Source of the DNA: an uncultured Selenomonadaceae bacterium
GTDB lineage: Bacteria; Bacillota; Negativicutes; Selenomonadales; Selenomonadaceae
DNA length: 64,000 nucleotides
NCBI GenBank assembly: GCA_905233135.1
Contig: CAJOCQ010000009.1
Coordinates: 26,822 to 90,821, forward strand
Direction: 5' to 3'
Part shown: one piece after another, positions 53,423 through 59,693 of the stretch
How positions within the stretch are numbered: the stretch's first letter is position 1
Layout of the letters: each line of letters opens with the position of its first letter
Program-made: the position numbers and the translations under genes
The notes under the pieces: generated by a model
What the model saw: the letters and a program-made list of their open reading frames with translations, nothing else
Told to the model about the DNA's origin: nothing
Databases searched by the model: none

Positions 53423-53828
53423 ATTTTCTTCGCAAGGATTTATACTAATGAAAAGTTAAACGCCCTTTCTCGGCAAAATTTGACGCTTTAAAATCGATTT
53501 TGAAAAAAGGCGGCGAGCGTGATGCGAGCCGCCAAAAGTCGCAGGATGCGCCGTTAATGTAATATCCGCCCGTCTCTCAGCCGCAGCGCGCGGTAATCTT
53601 GGTGCGTCGGAAAAAGTTGAGGCCCCAAAGGGGGCCACCAGTTATTAAGAGCGTCCTGAACCCGAGCGGCCCTGACGGGCGGAAATGTTTTCTTTCTTTG
53701 CCAGGCGTTTCTTTCTTTTGCGCCAAAAGAAAGAAATGCCGTTGTTAGAAAAAAATTTTATAAAACTTGAAAGGAAATTTTCTGCACGCGGCGAAAATGT
53801 TTTTAAAACTTTTGAAAGGCGGCGCGTT
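53423..53828. repeat. Spacer with hairpin-module mosaic upstream of the monooxygenase gene
   Basis: Holds GGCGGCGAGCGTGATGCGAGCCGCC at 53510-53534, a degraded GCAGGATGCGCC module at 53541-53552, the 117 bp element copy E (53566-53682) and the GCCAGGCGTTTCTTTCTTTTG / CAAAAGAAAGAAATGCC hairpin at 53699-53738. A frame runs through the end of this region into the next gene but has no binding site. Confidence 0.7.
53566..53682 (+). repeat. 117 bp inverted-repeat element, copy E
   Basis: Begins CCGCCCGTCTCTCAGCCGC and ends GCGGCCCTGACGGGCGG, with the inner hairpin GGCCCCAAAGGGGGCC. It is followed after one base by the same pyrimidine module as copy D. Confidence 0.8.
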
Positions 53829-54161
53829 ATGAGCATTGCAGTTAATATTTATTACAGCGGCGAAAACGGCAACGCCCGCAAATTCGCTGAAGAAATGGAA
53901 AAAAGCGGCACTGCCGCCGCAATTCGCAGCGAGGCGGGAAATTTGAAGTACGAATATTTTTTCCCCGCCGATAATCCCGAAATAGTTTTGTTGATTGACA
54001 TTTGGAAAAATCAAGAAGATATTGACATACACCACGCAAGCCCGATGATGAAAAAAATTGCAGCCCTGCGCGAAAAATATAATTTGCATATGAAAGTTGA
54101 ACGTTATATTTCCGATGACGCGGGCATTCCCGAAATTGATAAAGAATTTATAGTACTTTAA
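53829..54161 (+). CDS. Antibiotic biosynthesis monooxygenase (ABM)-like protein
   Basis: A 110-residue small alpha/beta-barrel protein. The N-terminal MSIAVNIYYSGENGNARKFA and the dimer-type LIDIWKNQEDIDIHHASPM and KVERYISDD segments resemble quinol monooxygenase/ABM proteins, which dimerise and oxidise quinols without cofactors. Activity and substrate are unproven. The ATG at 53829 follows GAAAGGCGG. The next gene is four bases downstream. Confidence 0.78.
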   Translation: MSIAVNIYYSGENGNARKFAEEMEKSGTAAAIRSEAGNLKYEYFFPADNPEIVLLIDIWKNQEDIDIHHASPMMKKIAALREKYNLHMKVERYISDDAGIPEIDKEFIVL

Positions 54162-54165
54162 AAAA

Positions 54166-54876
54166 ATGAAAATCTGCAGAATTTTTTTATTGGCGGTAAT
54201 TTGCTTGAGTTGCGCGGGCTGTTTCCAAGTCGATTCAAATTTGAAAATCGACGATAACGGCGCGGTTATTATGAAAAATAAAATTTTGGGCGAGCCTTAC
54301 ATTGCAAGCATTATCGAAAAATCCAAAGACAACATTATAAAAAATTATCCGAACGCCAAAATTAAACCTGCAAGCGAAGGCGGCTATACCGGCTACGAAA
54401 TTGAAATGTTCTTTCAAAGTGTCGAAGAATTCGCCGCAAATAATTTTGAAATGTTTCAGGCGCGTCCCGGCAAGTGCAACGGTATTCAAGTTTCTAACGG
54501 CTGGTTTTACAATTCCTACACTTTCGATTTGCTTATTGAAAGAGACAAAGATATTGAAAGGGAAGATTTTAGTATGGCGTTGGCGCAATCTTTGCTCGCG
54601 CAGAGTAAATTTGATTTGATAATTGAATTGCCAAACGCCGCCGAATTTTCCAACGCAGATTATATGAGCAATGACGGCACTGTTTTAAGGTGGAACCTTG
54701 CACCCGCTCTTATTCGCGGGCAAAGTAAAACCGTGCAAGTTAATTTCAGAATTTATAACAACGTAAGAATTGCGGCAACTTTTTTCTTGGTGTTGATAAT
54801 TGTTGCAGGCATAATTTATAATTTAAGTCAAGCAAAATTTAGGGATAAAGGGAATAGGGATATAGGGAACCAGTGA
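54166..54876 (+). CDS. Lipoprotein with C-terminal membrane segment
   Basis: A 236-residue protein with a lipobox (LSCAGC, Cys18 or so) after a short signal peptide, and a hydrophobic segment at about residues 202-220 (FFLVLIIVAGIIYNL). The central domain (LKIDDNGAVIMKNKI) looks like LppM/DUF3153-type proteins, but a name is not certain. The last residues (DKGNRDIGNQ) are translated from an intergenic-type AGGGATAAAGGG tract, so the C-terminus is likely variable. Lipid anchor plus TM is unusual. Confidence 0.72.
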   Translation: MKICRIFLLAVICLSCAGCFQVDSNLKIDDNGAVIMKNKILGEPYIASIIEKSKDNIIKNYPNAKIKPASEGGYTGYEIEMFFQSVEEFAANNFEMFQARPGKCNGIQVSNGWFYNSYTFDLLIERDKDIEREDFSMALAQSLLAQSKFDLIIELPNAAEFSNADYMSNDGTVLRWNLAPALIRGQSKTVQVNFRIYNNVRIAATFFLVLIIVAGIIYNLSQAKFRDKGNRDIGNQ

Positions 54877-54935
54877 AAAATCACTAATCACTCTTCCCTA
54901 ATCTCTGGAACCTTAGAACCTTAAAAAACCGAAGG
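54838..54935 (+). repeat. AGGGATA-type low-complexity tract
   Basis: GGGATAAAGGGAATAGGGATATAGGG is broken into GGGATA units, followed by ATCACTAATCACTC and CTTAGAACCTTAAAA units. It overlaps the end of the lipoprotein gene and fills the gap to the phosphofructokinase gene. Confidence 0.55.
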
Positions 54936-54948
54936 GAGTTTTTTTTAA

Positions 54949-56214
54949 ATGGTTGGAGTAAGAAATGTAGTGGCGATAGTTTGCGGCGGCGGTCCCGCGC
55001 CCGGTATTAACGCGGTTATCAGCGCGGTTACAAATACCGCAAATCGTAACGGCTGGGACGTTTTGGGAATGTACGACGGCTTTTCACATTTGGGGCGCGG
55101 CGAAAAAAATTATATTCGCCTCGATTCTTCAAACGTCAACCGCATTCATTTAACCGGCGGCTGTATCCTCAGAATGTCGCGCTTTAACCCTACCAAAAAA
55201 GAATCAGATTTGCATACCGTTGTTGAAACGCTTACAGAATTGGGCGTCAACTACCTTGTAACAATCGGCGGCGATGATACCGCTTTCAGTTCTTCCGCAG
55301 TTTCAGAATATGCAAGAAAACTCGGGCGCACAATTAATGTTGTTCACGTTCCCAAAACTATTGACAATGATTTACCTTTGCCTGAAGGTATTCCGACTTT
55401 CGGCTTTGAAACCGCGCGCGCGTTCGGTACTACCGAAATTCAAAACCTTATGGAAGACGCCCGCACTTCAAATAATCGTTGGTACTTTACAATAGCAATG
55501 GGCAGAACTGCAGGACACCTTGCACTCGGTATGGGGCGCAGCGCAGGCGCGGCTGTTACCGTCATTCCCGAAGAATTTCCGCAGCCGAAAATTCGCCTCC
55601 AACAAATTGTTGATATTATCGTTGGCTCAATCGTCAAACGTTATGTCATCGGAAAGAGTTACGGCGTTGCAGTTATCGCTGAAGGCGTTATCGAAAAAAT
55701 TGCAGAAGAAGATTTTGCTGAACTCGGCAACGTCGTTCTTGACGAACACGGACATATCAGATACGCCGAATTGGACTTTGGCGAAATTTTGAAACAAAAA
55801 GTTCTTGCCGAATTGAAACGCCTCAATATTAAAATGTCAATCGTCGATAAGGAAATTGGCTACGAATTCCGCTGCGCGGCTCCTATCGCTTATGATATTG
55901 ACTACGCAAGAAATTTGGGCTATGAAGCAATGCAATTCCTTATGCGCGGAGACAGCGGCGCACTCATTACCATTCAAGACAATGAAGCTGTTCCTATGCG
56001 CTTTGAAAGTATTCGCGATCCCGAAACCGGCAAAACTTTTGTACGCCGTGTTAATGTTAATTCTGTCCATTATAAAATTGCACGCGGATTTATGACGCGT
56101 CTTGAAAAAGGCGACCTTGACGATATGGGCTTGGCCAACGCTTTCAAAATGGAACCCGAAGAATTTAAAAACCGTTACAGCTACCTTTTCGATAATGAAC
56201 CTTCCATCGATTAA
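54949..56214 (+). CDS. 6-phosphofructokinase, pyrophosphate-dependent type
   Basis: A 421-residue group II/PPi-type phosphofructokinase. GGDDT (Asp110) replaces the GGDGS/T of ATP-type enzymes; this Asp marks PPi specificity. The catalytic PKTIDND is at 135-141, followed by MGRTAGHLALG and PEEFPQP. PPi-dependent PFK allows reversible glycolysis, common in anaerobes. An ATG follows GAAGGGAG. A hairpin terminator shared with the duplicated ftsL end follows. Confidence 0.9.
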   Translation: MVGVRNVVAIVCGGGPAPGINAVISAVTNTANRNGWDVLGMYDGFSHLGRGEKNYIRLDSSNVNRIHLTGGCILRMSRFNPTKKESDLHTVVETLTELGVNYLVTIGGDDTAFSSSAVSEYARKLGRTINVVHVPKTIDNDLPLPEGIPTFGFETARAFGTTEIQNLMEDARTSNNRWYFTIAMGRTAGHLALGMGRSAGAAVTVIPEEFPQPKIRLQQIVDIIVGSIVKRYVIGKSYGVAVIAEGVIEKIAEEDFAELGNVVLDEHGHIRYAELDFGEILKQKVLAELKRLNIKMSIVDKEIGYEFRCAAPIAYDIDYARNLGYEAMQFLMRGDSGALITIQDNEAVPMRFESIRDPETGKTFVRRVNVNSVHYKIARGFMTRLEKGDLDDMGLANAFKMEPEEFKNRYSYLFDNEPSID

Positions 56215-56239
56215 TTCTTAAATAAATTTCCACGCAAAA

Positions 56240-56405
56240 AAATAAGCCGTCCATTGCGGGCGGCTTTTTTAATTTCAGTGGGAAAAATACATTTTTTGCG
56301 GAACGTCCATACCCAATTCATCTTGCGCAATTTGTTTAATGCGGCTCGGAGATTTTAACTTTGCAATTTCGATTTTCAAGCGTTCGTTTTCAAGTTCAAG
56401 TTGTT
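56240..56405 (-). pseudogene. Partial tandem copy of the ftsL 3' end
   Basis: A 165-base copy of 56440-56604, offset by 199-200 bases. On the minus strand it encodes LELENERLKIEIAKLKS and the rest of the FtsL C-terminus, ending with the same YFSH stop. It has no start and is preceded by a stop codon. Differences to the right copy are few and mostly silent or conservative (GMDVPQ versus GMNVPE), so the duplication is fairly recent or the copies recombine. Confidence 0.8.
56245..56272. terminator. Hairpin after pfk (left copy)
   Basis: AAGCCGTCC and GGGCGGCTT pair imperfectly and are followed by TTTTTT. It lies between the convergent pfk gene and the ftsL copy. Confidence 0.7.
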
Positions 56406-56443
56406 AGCAACAAGCGCGTAACAATAAAATTTCGCAAAAAATT

Positions 56444-56472
56444 AAGCCGTCCTAAGCGGGCGGCTTTTTTAG
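56444..56472. terminator. Hairpin after ftsL (right copy)
   Basis: AAGCCGTCC and GGGCGGCTT pair as in the left copy. On the minus strand it follows the ftsL stop and ends in a T-rich stretch. Confidence 0.7.
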
Positions 56473-56474
56473 TT

Positions 56475-56817
56475 TCAGTGCGAAAAATACATTTTTTCGG
56501 GAACATTCATTCCCAATTCATCTTGCGCAATTTGTTTAATGCGGCTCGGAGATTTTAACTTTGCAATTTCGATTTTCAAGCGTTCGTTTTCAAGTTCAAG
56601 TTGTTGGGCGTGAACCGCGACTTGCACTAATCCCGCTGCGAATTACTACCAACATTGCCAAAAGTGAAATGACAAGAAATGCAAAGCGGCAACGCGACCT
56701 CAAAAGATGGTCAAGCTTGGGGCGATAATTTATCAGCCGCAAGGGCGAAGTTTTTTCTGCAGATTTAATTTCAGGATTTTGTTGGGCGTGATTAACTTTT
56801 TGGTTACGCCGTGTCAT
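56475..56817 (-). pseudogene. ftsL: Cell division protein FtsL, interrupted by a frameshift
   Basis: The start at 56817 has GAGGGGG upstream. The first frame gives a basic cytoplasmic part, a membrane segment (FAFLVISLLAMLVVI) and then goes wrong after VVIRSG, stopping at 56596. The next frame continues exactly in register with VQVAVHAQQLELENE and then KSPSRIKQIAQDELGM to a stop at 56475. That is the coiled coil and C-terminus of FtsL. The break is an extra base at the GGG (CCC at 56632-56634 on the plus strand); removing one G restores a 113-114-residue FtsL. FtsL is normally essential, so a sequencing error or a real mutation must be considered. It begins 11 bases after the rsmH end region (overlap with rsmH stop). 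Confidence 0.8.
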
Positions 56818-56828
56818 AATATTCCCCC

Positions 56829-57767
56829 TCAAATAATTTTTTCCGCAATGCGAAGTTTGGCAGATTTCGCACGAGAATTTTGATTTAATTCCTCAACTGC
56901 AGCAGTTTTCGCTTTACCTAAAATTTTAATTTCAGCCTTATGTCCGCAAACGCAAACGGGGAAATTTTTCGGGCAAATGCAACCCTGCGCGAGCGTCTTA
57001 AAAGTATTTTTAATAATCCTGTCCTCAAGCGAATGGAAAGTTATAATAGCAATTCTGCCGCCAAAATTCAAGCGTTTAACCGCCGAATTTACCGCGCCGC
57101 TCAAAATTTCCAATTCGTGATTGACTTCAATTCGCACGGCTTGAAAAACTCTTTTTGCGGGGTGCCCGCCGTCAGAAATTTTCGGCACTGCTTTTTCAAT
57201 AATCTTGACAAGTTCGCCCGTAGTTTCAATAGGCGAATTTTTCCGAGCCCCGACAATATTTTTTGCAATTCGCTTGGAAAATCTTTCTTCGCCGTATTCG
57301 CTGAAAATTTTTACAAGCTTTTCTTCATCATAATTATTAATCACGTCAAACGCAGAAAAATTTTTTGTCCTGTCCATTCTCATATCAAGCGGCGCGTTGT
57401 GCATATAGGAAAAACCGCGCGCGGCAGTGTCAATTTGATGAGAAGAAACGCCTAAATCAAAAATTGCGCCGTCGATTTTATCAATTTGCAATTCGTCCAA
57501 GATTTTATCAAGTTCCGAAAAATTGCCGTGAACAATTTCCACCCTGCAACGCAAGCTTGAAAGCTTTTCACGCGCCGCCGAAATTGCCTCTTCGTCCCTG
57601 TCAATCCCTATCAAAATTCCTTCCGAGTCAAGCTTTTCGCCAATCTTTAAAGAATGCCCGCCGCCGCCCAATGTACAATCTAAATAAATTCCGCGCGGCT
57701 GAATGTTGAGCGCGTCGATAACTTCATTTAGCATTACGCTTTTATGTTTAAATTCCAACGCCCTCAC
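56829..57767 (-). CDS. rsmH: 16S rRNA (cytosine-1402-N4)-methyltransferase RsmH
   Basis: A 312-residue SAM-dependent methyltransferase (MraW). Motif I is YLDCTLGGGGHS, others are DGAIFDLGVSSHQID and ITFHSLEDRIIKNTF, with GGHPAKRVFQAVRIEVN. It starts the division/wall cluster here, but mraZ is missing upstream and only ftsL follows; ftsI, murE and others are not present before the convergent pfk gene. A zinc-like CPKNFPVCVCGHK segment lies near the C-terminus. Confidence 0.95.
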   Translation of the reverse strand: MRALEFKHKSVMLNEVIDALNIQPRGIYLDCTLGGGGHSLKIGEKLDSEGILIGIDRDEEAISAAREKLSSLRCRVEIVHGNFSELDKILDELQIDKIDGAIFDLGVSSHQIDTAARGFSYMHNAPLDMRMDRTKNFSAFDVINNYDEEKLVKIFSEYGEERFSKRIAKNIVGARKNSPIETTGELVKIIEKAVPKISDGGHPAKRVFQAVRIEVNHELEILSGAVNSAVKRLNFGGRIAIITFHSLEDRIIKNTFKTLAQGCICPKNFPVCVCGHKAEIKILGKAKTAAVEELNQNSRAKSAKLRIAEKII

Positions 57768-57775
57768 CCTTTCTA

Positions 57776-57822
57776 GGAGCTAGTGCCTAATGCCTAGTGC
57801 CTAATGCCTAGTGCCTAATTTT
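57776..57822. repeat. CTAGTGCCTAATGC tandem tract
   Basis: TAGTGCCTAATGCC is repeated about three times upstream of rsmH. Related text occurs at 45.9 kb (CCTAGTGCCTATTGCCTA) and 4.57 kb (CTGACACCTAAAACC). Confidence 0.6.
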
Positions 57823-57884
57823 TTTATTCCATTTATAGCAGAAATTTCCTTCAAATGCAAGAAAAAATTTTCAGTGAAATTTCA

Positions 57885-57912
57885 TTGACGATTTGTCAAT
57901 ACGTGATATAAT
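57885..57912 (+). promoter_or_regulatory. Promoter of the DUF1858 gene with embedded palindrome
   Basis: TTGACG and TATAAT are 16 bases apart. TGACGATTTGTCA at 57886-57898 is a TGAC-N5-GTCA palindrome overlapping the -35 box, as at the aldo/keto reductase promoter. AGGAGG and the ATG follow. Confidence 0.7.
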
Positions 57913-57935
57913 GCAACAACTTAGGAGGTTTTAAA

Positions 57936-58163
57936 ATGAAAATTACCAAAGATATGAATATAATTGAAGTTGTTCAAAAATATCCCGATACAATCGGCGT
58001 TTTTATGTACGCGGGGATGGGCTGCATTGGTTGCCACGTCGCGCAGTTTGAAACAATCGAACAGGGCGCAACAGGTCACGGTATCGACGTTGATGCGCTT
58101 GTTGACGCGCTGAATGAAGTTGTTGAAGCGTCAGACGAACCGGCGAAAGTTGCCGCCGAATGA
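57936..58163 (+). CDS. DUF1858 small protein with C-x2-C motif
   Basis: A 75-residue protein with GMGCIGCH, giving C30-x2-C33. DUF1858 domains occur alone or attached to redox proteins and hybrid-cluster-type enzymes in anaerobes, and the cysteines may bind metal or form a disulfide. It has its own promoter with the palindrome noted separately and its own terminator. Its function is not established. Confidence 0.85.
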   Translation: MKITKDMNIIEVVQKYPDTIGVFMYAGMGCIGCHVAQFETIEQGATGHGIDVDALVDALNEVVEASDEPAKVAAE

Positions 58164-58187
58164 GCTATAGTTTAATTTGAATTTTTC

Positions 58188-58224
58188 AACGGCGTAGAAA
58201 AATTTTTGCGCCGTTAATTTTTTG
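58188..58224 (+). terminator. Terminator after the DUF1858 gene
   Basis: AACGGCG and CGCCGTT pair around an A/T-rich loop and are followed by TTAATTTTTTG. Confidence 0.8.
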
Positions 58225-58259
58225 ACTGTTTAAAGATATTTATCAGGGAGAGTTTTAAA

Positions 58260-59543
58260 ATGAAAATTTCAAAGGTTTATGAAGATTCTCTCGCTGAAGA
58301 ATTGGAACTTCAACCCGGCGATAAAATTTTAAAAATTAATACCAAAAAGCCGCGCGATTTGATTGACTTGAGTTTTTTGCTTGCCGATGAAGAAATTGTT
58401 TTGGCGGTTGAACACCCCAACGGCACAAAAGAAATTATTCAGTTTGAAAAAGACGTTGACGAAGAATTGGGCGCGGAATTTGAATCCGCCGTTGACGAAA
58501 TGAAAACTTGCAGGAACGGCTGCGTTTTTTGTTTCGTAAATATGATTGCGCCGAATATGCGCCCGACTTTAAATATTAAAGACGATGACTACAGACTATC
58601 TTTTCTGTACGGGAATTTTATCACGCTGACAAATTTTACTGACGAAGATTTTTTAAGGATAAGAAATTTTCACCTTTCACCGCTGTACATTTCAATTCAT
58701 TCAATGAACCCCGCTCTGCGCAGAAAAATTTTGAGAAATCCCGCCGCCGAAAAAATTCAGCGTCAACTTGACAGGTTAGAAAGTTACGGCGTCGAATATC
58801 ATACGCAAGTTGTACTTTGCCCGAATTTAAATGACGGCGCGGAGCTGGATTATACAATTTCCGAAATTATGAAACGCCGCCCTTATGCGCAAAGTTTGGC
58901 TATTGTTCCCGTTGGAATGACAAAGTACCGCCGAGATTTTTTCCCGCTGAACCAATTCGACAGGGAAGGCGCGGCACAAGTTATAAAGCAGGTTGAAAAA
59001 TTTCAAATTCGCTCCCGCGAAAAAACAGGCAGCACTTTTGTATATTTGGGCGATGAATTTTACTTTTTGGCGGGCAAGGCAATTCCGCCGACTGAATACT
59101 ATGACGACTTCCCGCAAATTGAAAACGGTATTGGTATGACGCGAAATTTTATCGAAGAATTTCACGAAGAAGATATTATTCATACAAGCAAAAAAATTTC
59201 AATCGACGTAATTTGCGGCACATCAATAGCGATTATCTTGAAAAATCTTGCAACCGAAGTTACGCGCCTCAACAAAAATATTGACGTGCGAATTTTGCCC
59301 GTTGTCAATGAATTTTTCGGCAGCAAAATTAATGTATCGGGGCTTTTAACGGGAATTGATATTCTTAACACGCTCAAAAAAAATAATCGTAACTGCGATA
59401 AAATTTTAATCCCCGCAACTGCACTCCGCGCAGGCACTGAAATTTTTCTTGACGATATGACTGTTGACGATTTGAGAAAAAATTTTTCCGCGCAAATTAT
59501 CCCAATTCATAACGGCAACGAATTTTTGCGGGCATTGAGGTAG
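58260..59543 (+). CDS. PDZ/DUF512 radical SAM protein
   Basis: A 427-residue protein of the DUF512 family. An N-terminal PDZ-like part (LQPGDKILKINTKKPRD) is followed by a cysteine motif C84-x3-C88-x2-C91 (CRNGCVFC) fitting a radical SAM cluster, the characteristic LNIKDDDYRLSFLYGNFITLTN, and the C-terminal DUF512 domain (DVICGTSIAIILKN). Its reaction is unknown. In Firmicutes it usually precedes der, as here, so a link to ribosome or envelope assembly has been suspected. The ATG follows AGGGAGAG. Confidence 0.88.
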   Translation: MKISKVYEDSLAEELELQPGDKILKINTKKPRDLIDLSFLLADEEIVLAVEHPNGTKEIIQFEKDVDEELGAEFESAVDEMKTCRNGCVFCFVNMIAPNMRPTLNIKDDDYRLSFLYGNFITLTNFTDEDFLRIRNFHLSPLYISIHSMNPALRRKILRNPAAEKIQRQLDRLESYGVEYHTQVVLCPNLNDGAELDYTISEIMKRRPYAQSLAIVPVGMTKYRRDFFPLNQFDREGAAQVIKQVEKFQIRSREKTGSTFVYLGDEFYFLAGKAIPPTEYYDDFPQIENGIGMTRNFIEEFHEEDIIHTSKKISIDVICGTSIAIILKNLATEVTRLNKNIDVRILPVVNEFFGSKINVSGLLTGIDILNTLKKNNRNCDKILIPATALRAGTEIFLDDMTVDDLRKNFSAQIIPIHNGNEFLRALR

Positions 59544-59559
59544 TTAAAAAATTTTTTGT

Positions 59560-59578
59560 TAAACTTTACGAAAGTTTA
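59560..59578. promoter_or_regulatory. Perfect inverted repeat after the DUF512 gene
   Basis: TAAACTTT-ACG-AAAGTTTA has two 8-base arms with a 3-base centre. It may be an operator or a weak terminator, since the following sequence is A/T-rich but has no clean T run. Confidence 0.45.
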
Positions 59579-59625
59579 TAGAAAATCTGCGCTAATTTTT
59601 TAAATTGAAATAAAAAAACTATCCA

Positions 59626-59681
59626 ACTACAACACTACAACACTACAACACTACAACACTACAGCACTAACACACTACAAC
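59626..59681 (+). repeat. Octamer tandem repeat before der
   Basis: Seven units of ACTACAAC, five of them perfect and two varied (ACTACAGC, ACTAACAC), end exactly at the AGAGGTGAT binding site of der. A run of this type is prone to slippage and could vary the length of the leader. Confidence 0.8.
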
Positions 59682-59693
59682 AGAGGTGATTAA

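Noticed and set aside
7801..53746. Repeat mosaics as possible CRISPR arrays
   Set aside because: Modules differ in sequence, are not regularly spaced, contain no unique spacers of equal length and no cas genes are present.
53685..53828. N-terminal extension of the monooxygenase-like gene through the repeat
   Set aside because: The open frame runs through the pyrimidine hairpin module, has no binding site and encodes low-complexity basic residues. The ATG at 53829 has GAAAGGCGG upstream.
45886..57822. CCTAGTGCCTA-type tracts as regulatory operators
   Set aside because: They vary in unit and spacing and lie at gene ends as often as upstream, so slippage-derived low-complexity sequence is the simpler reading.
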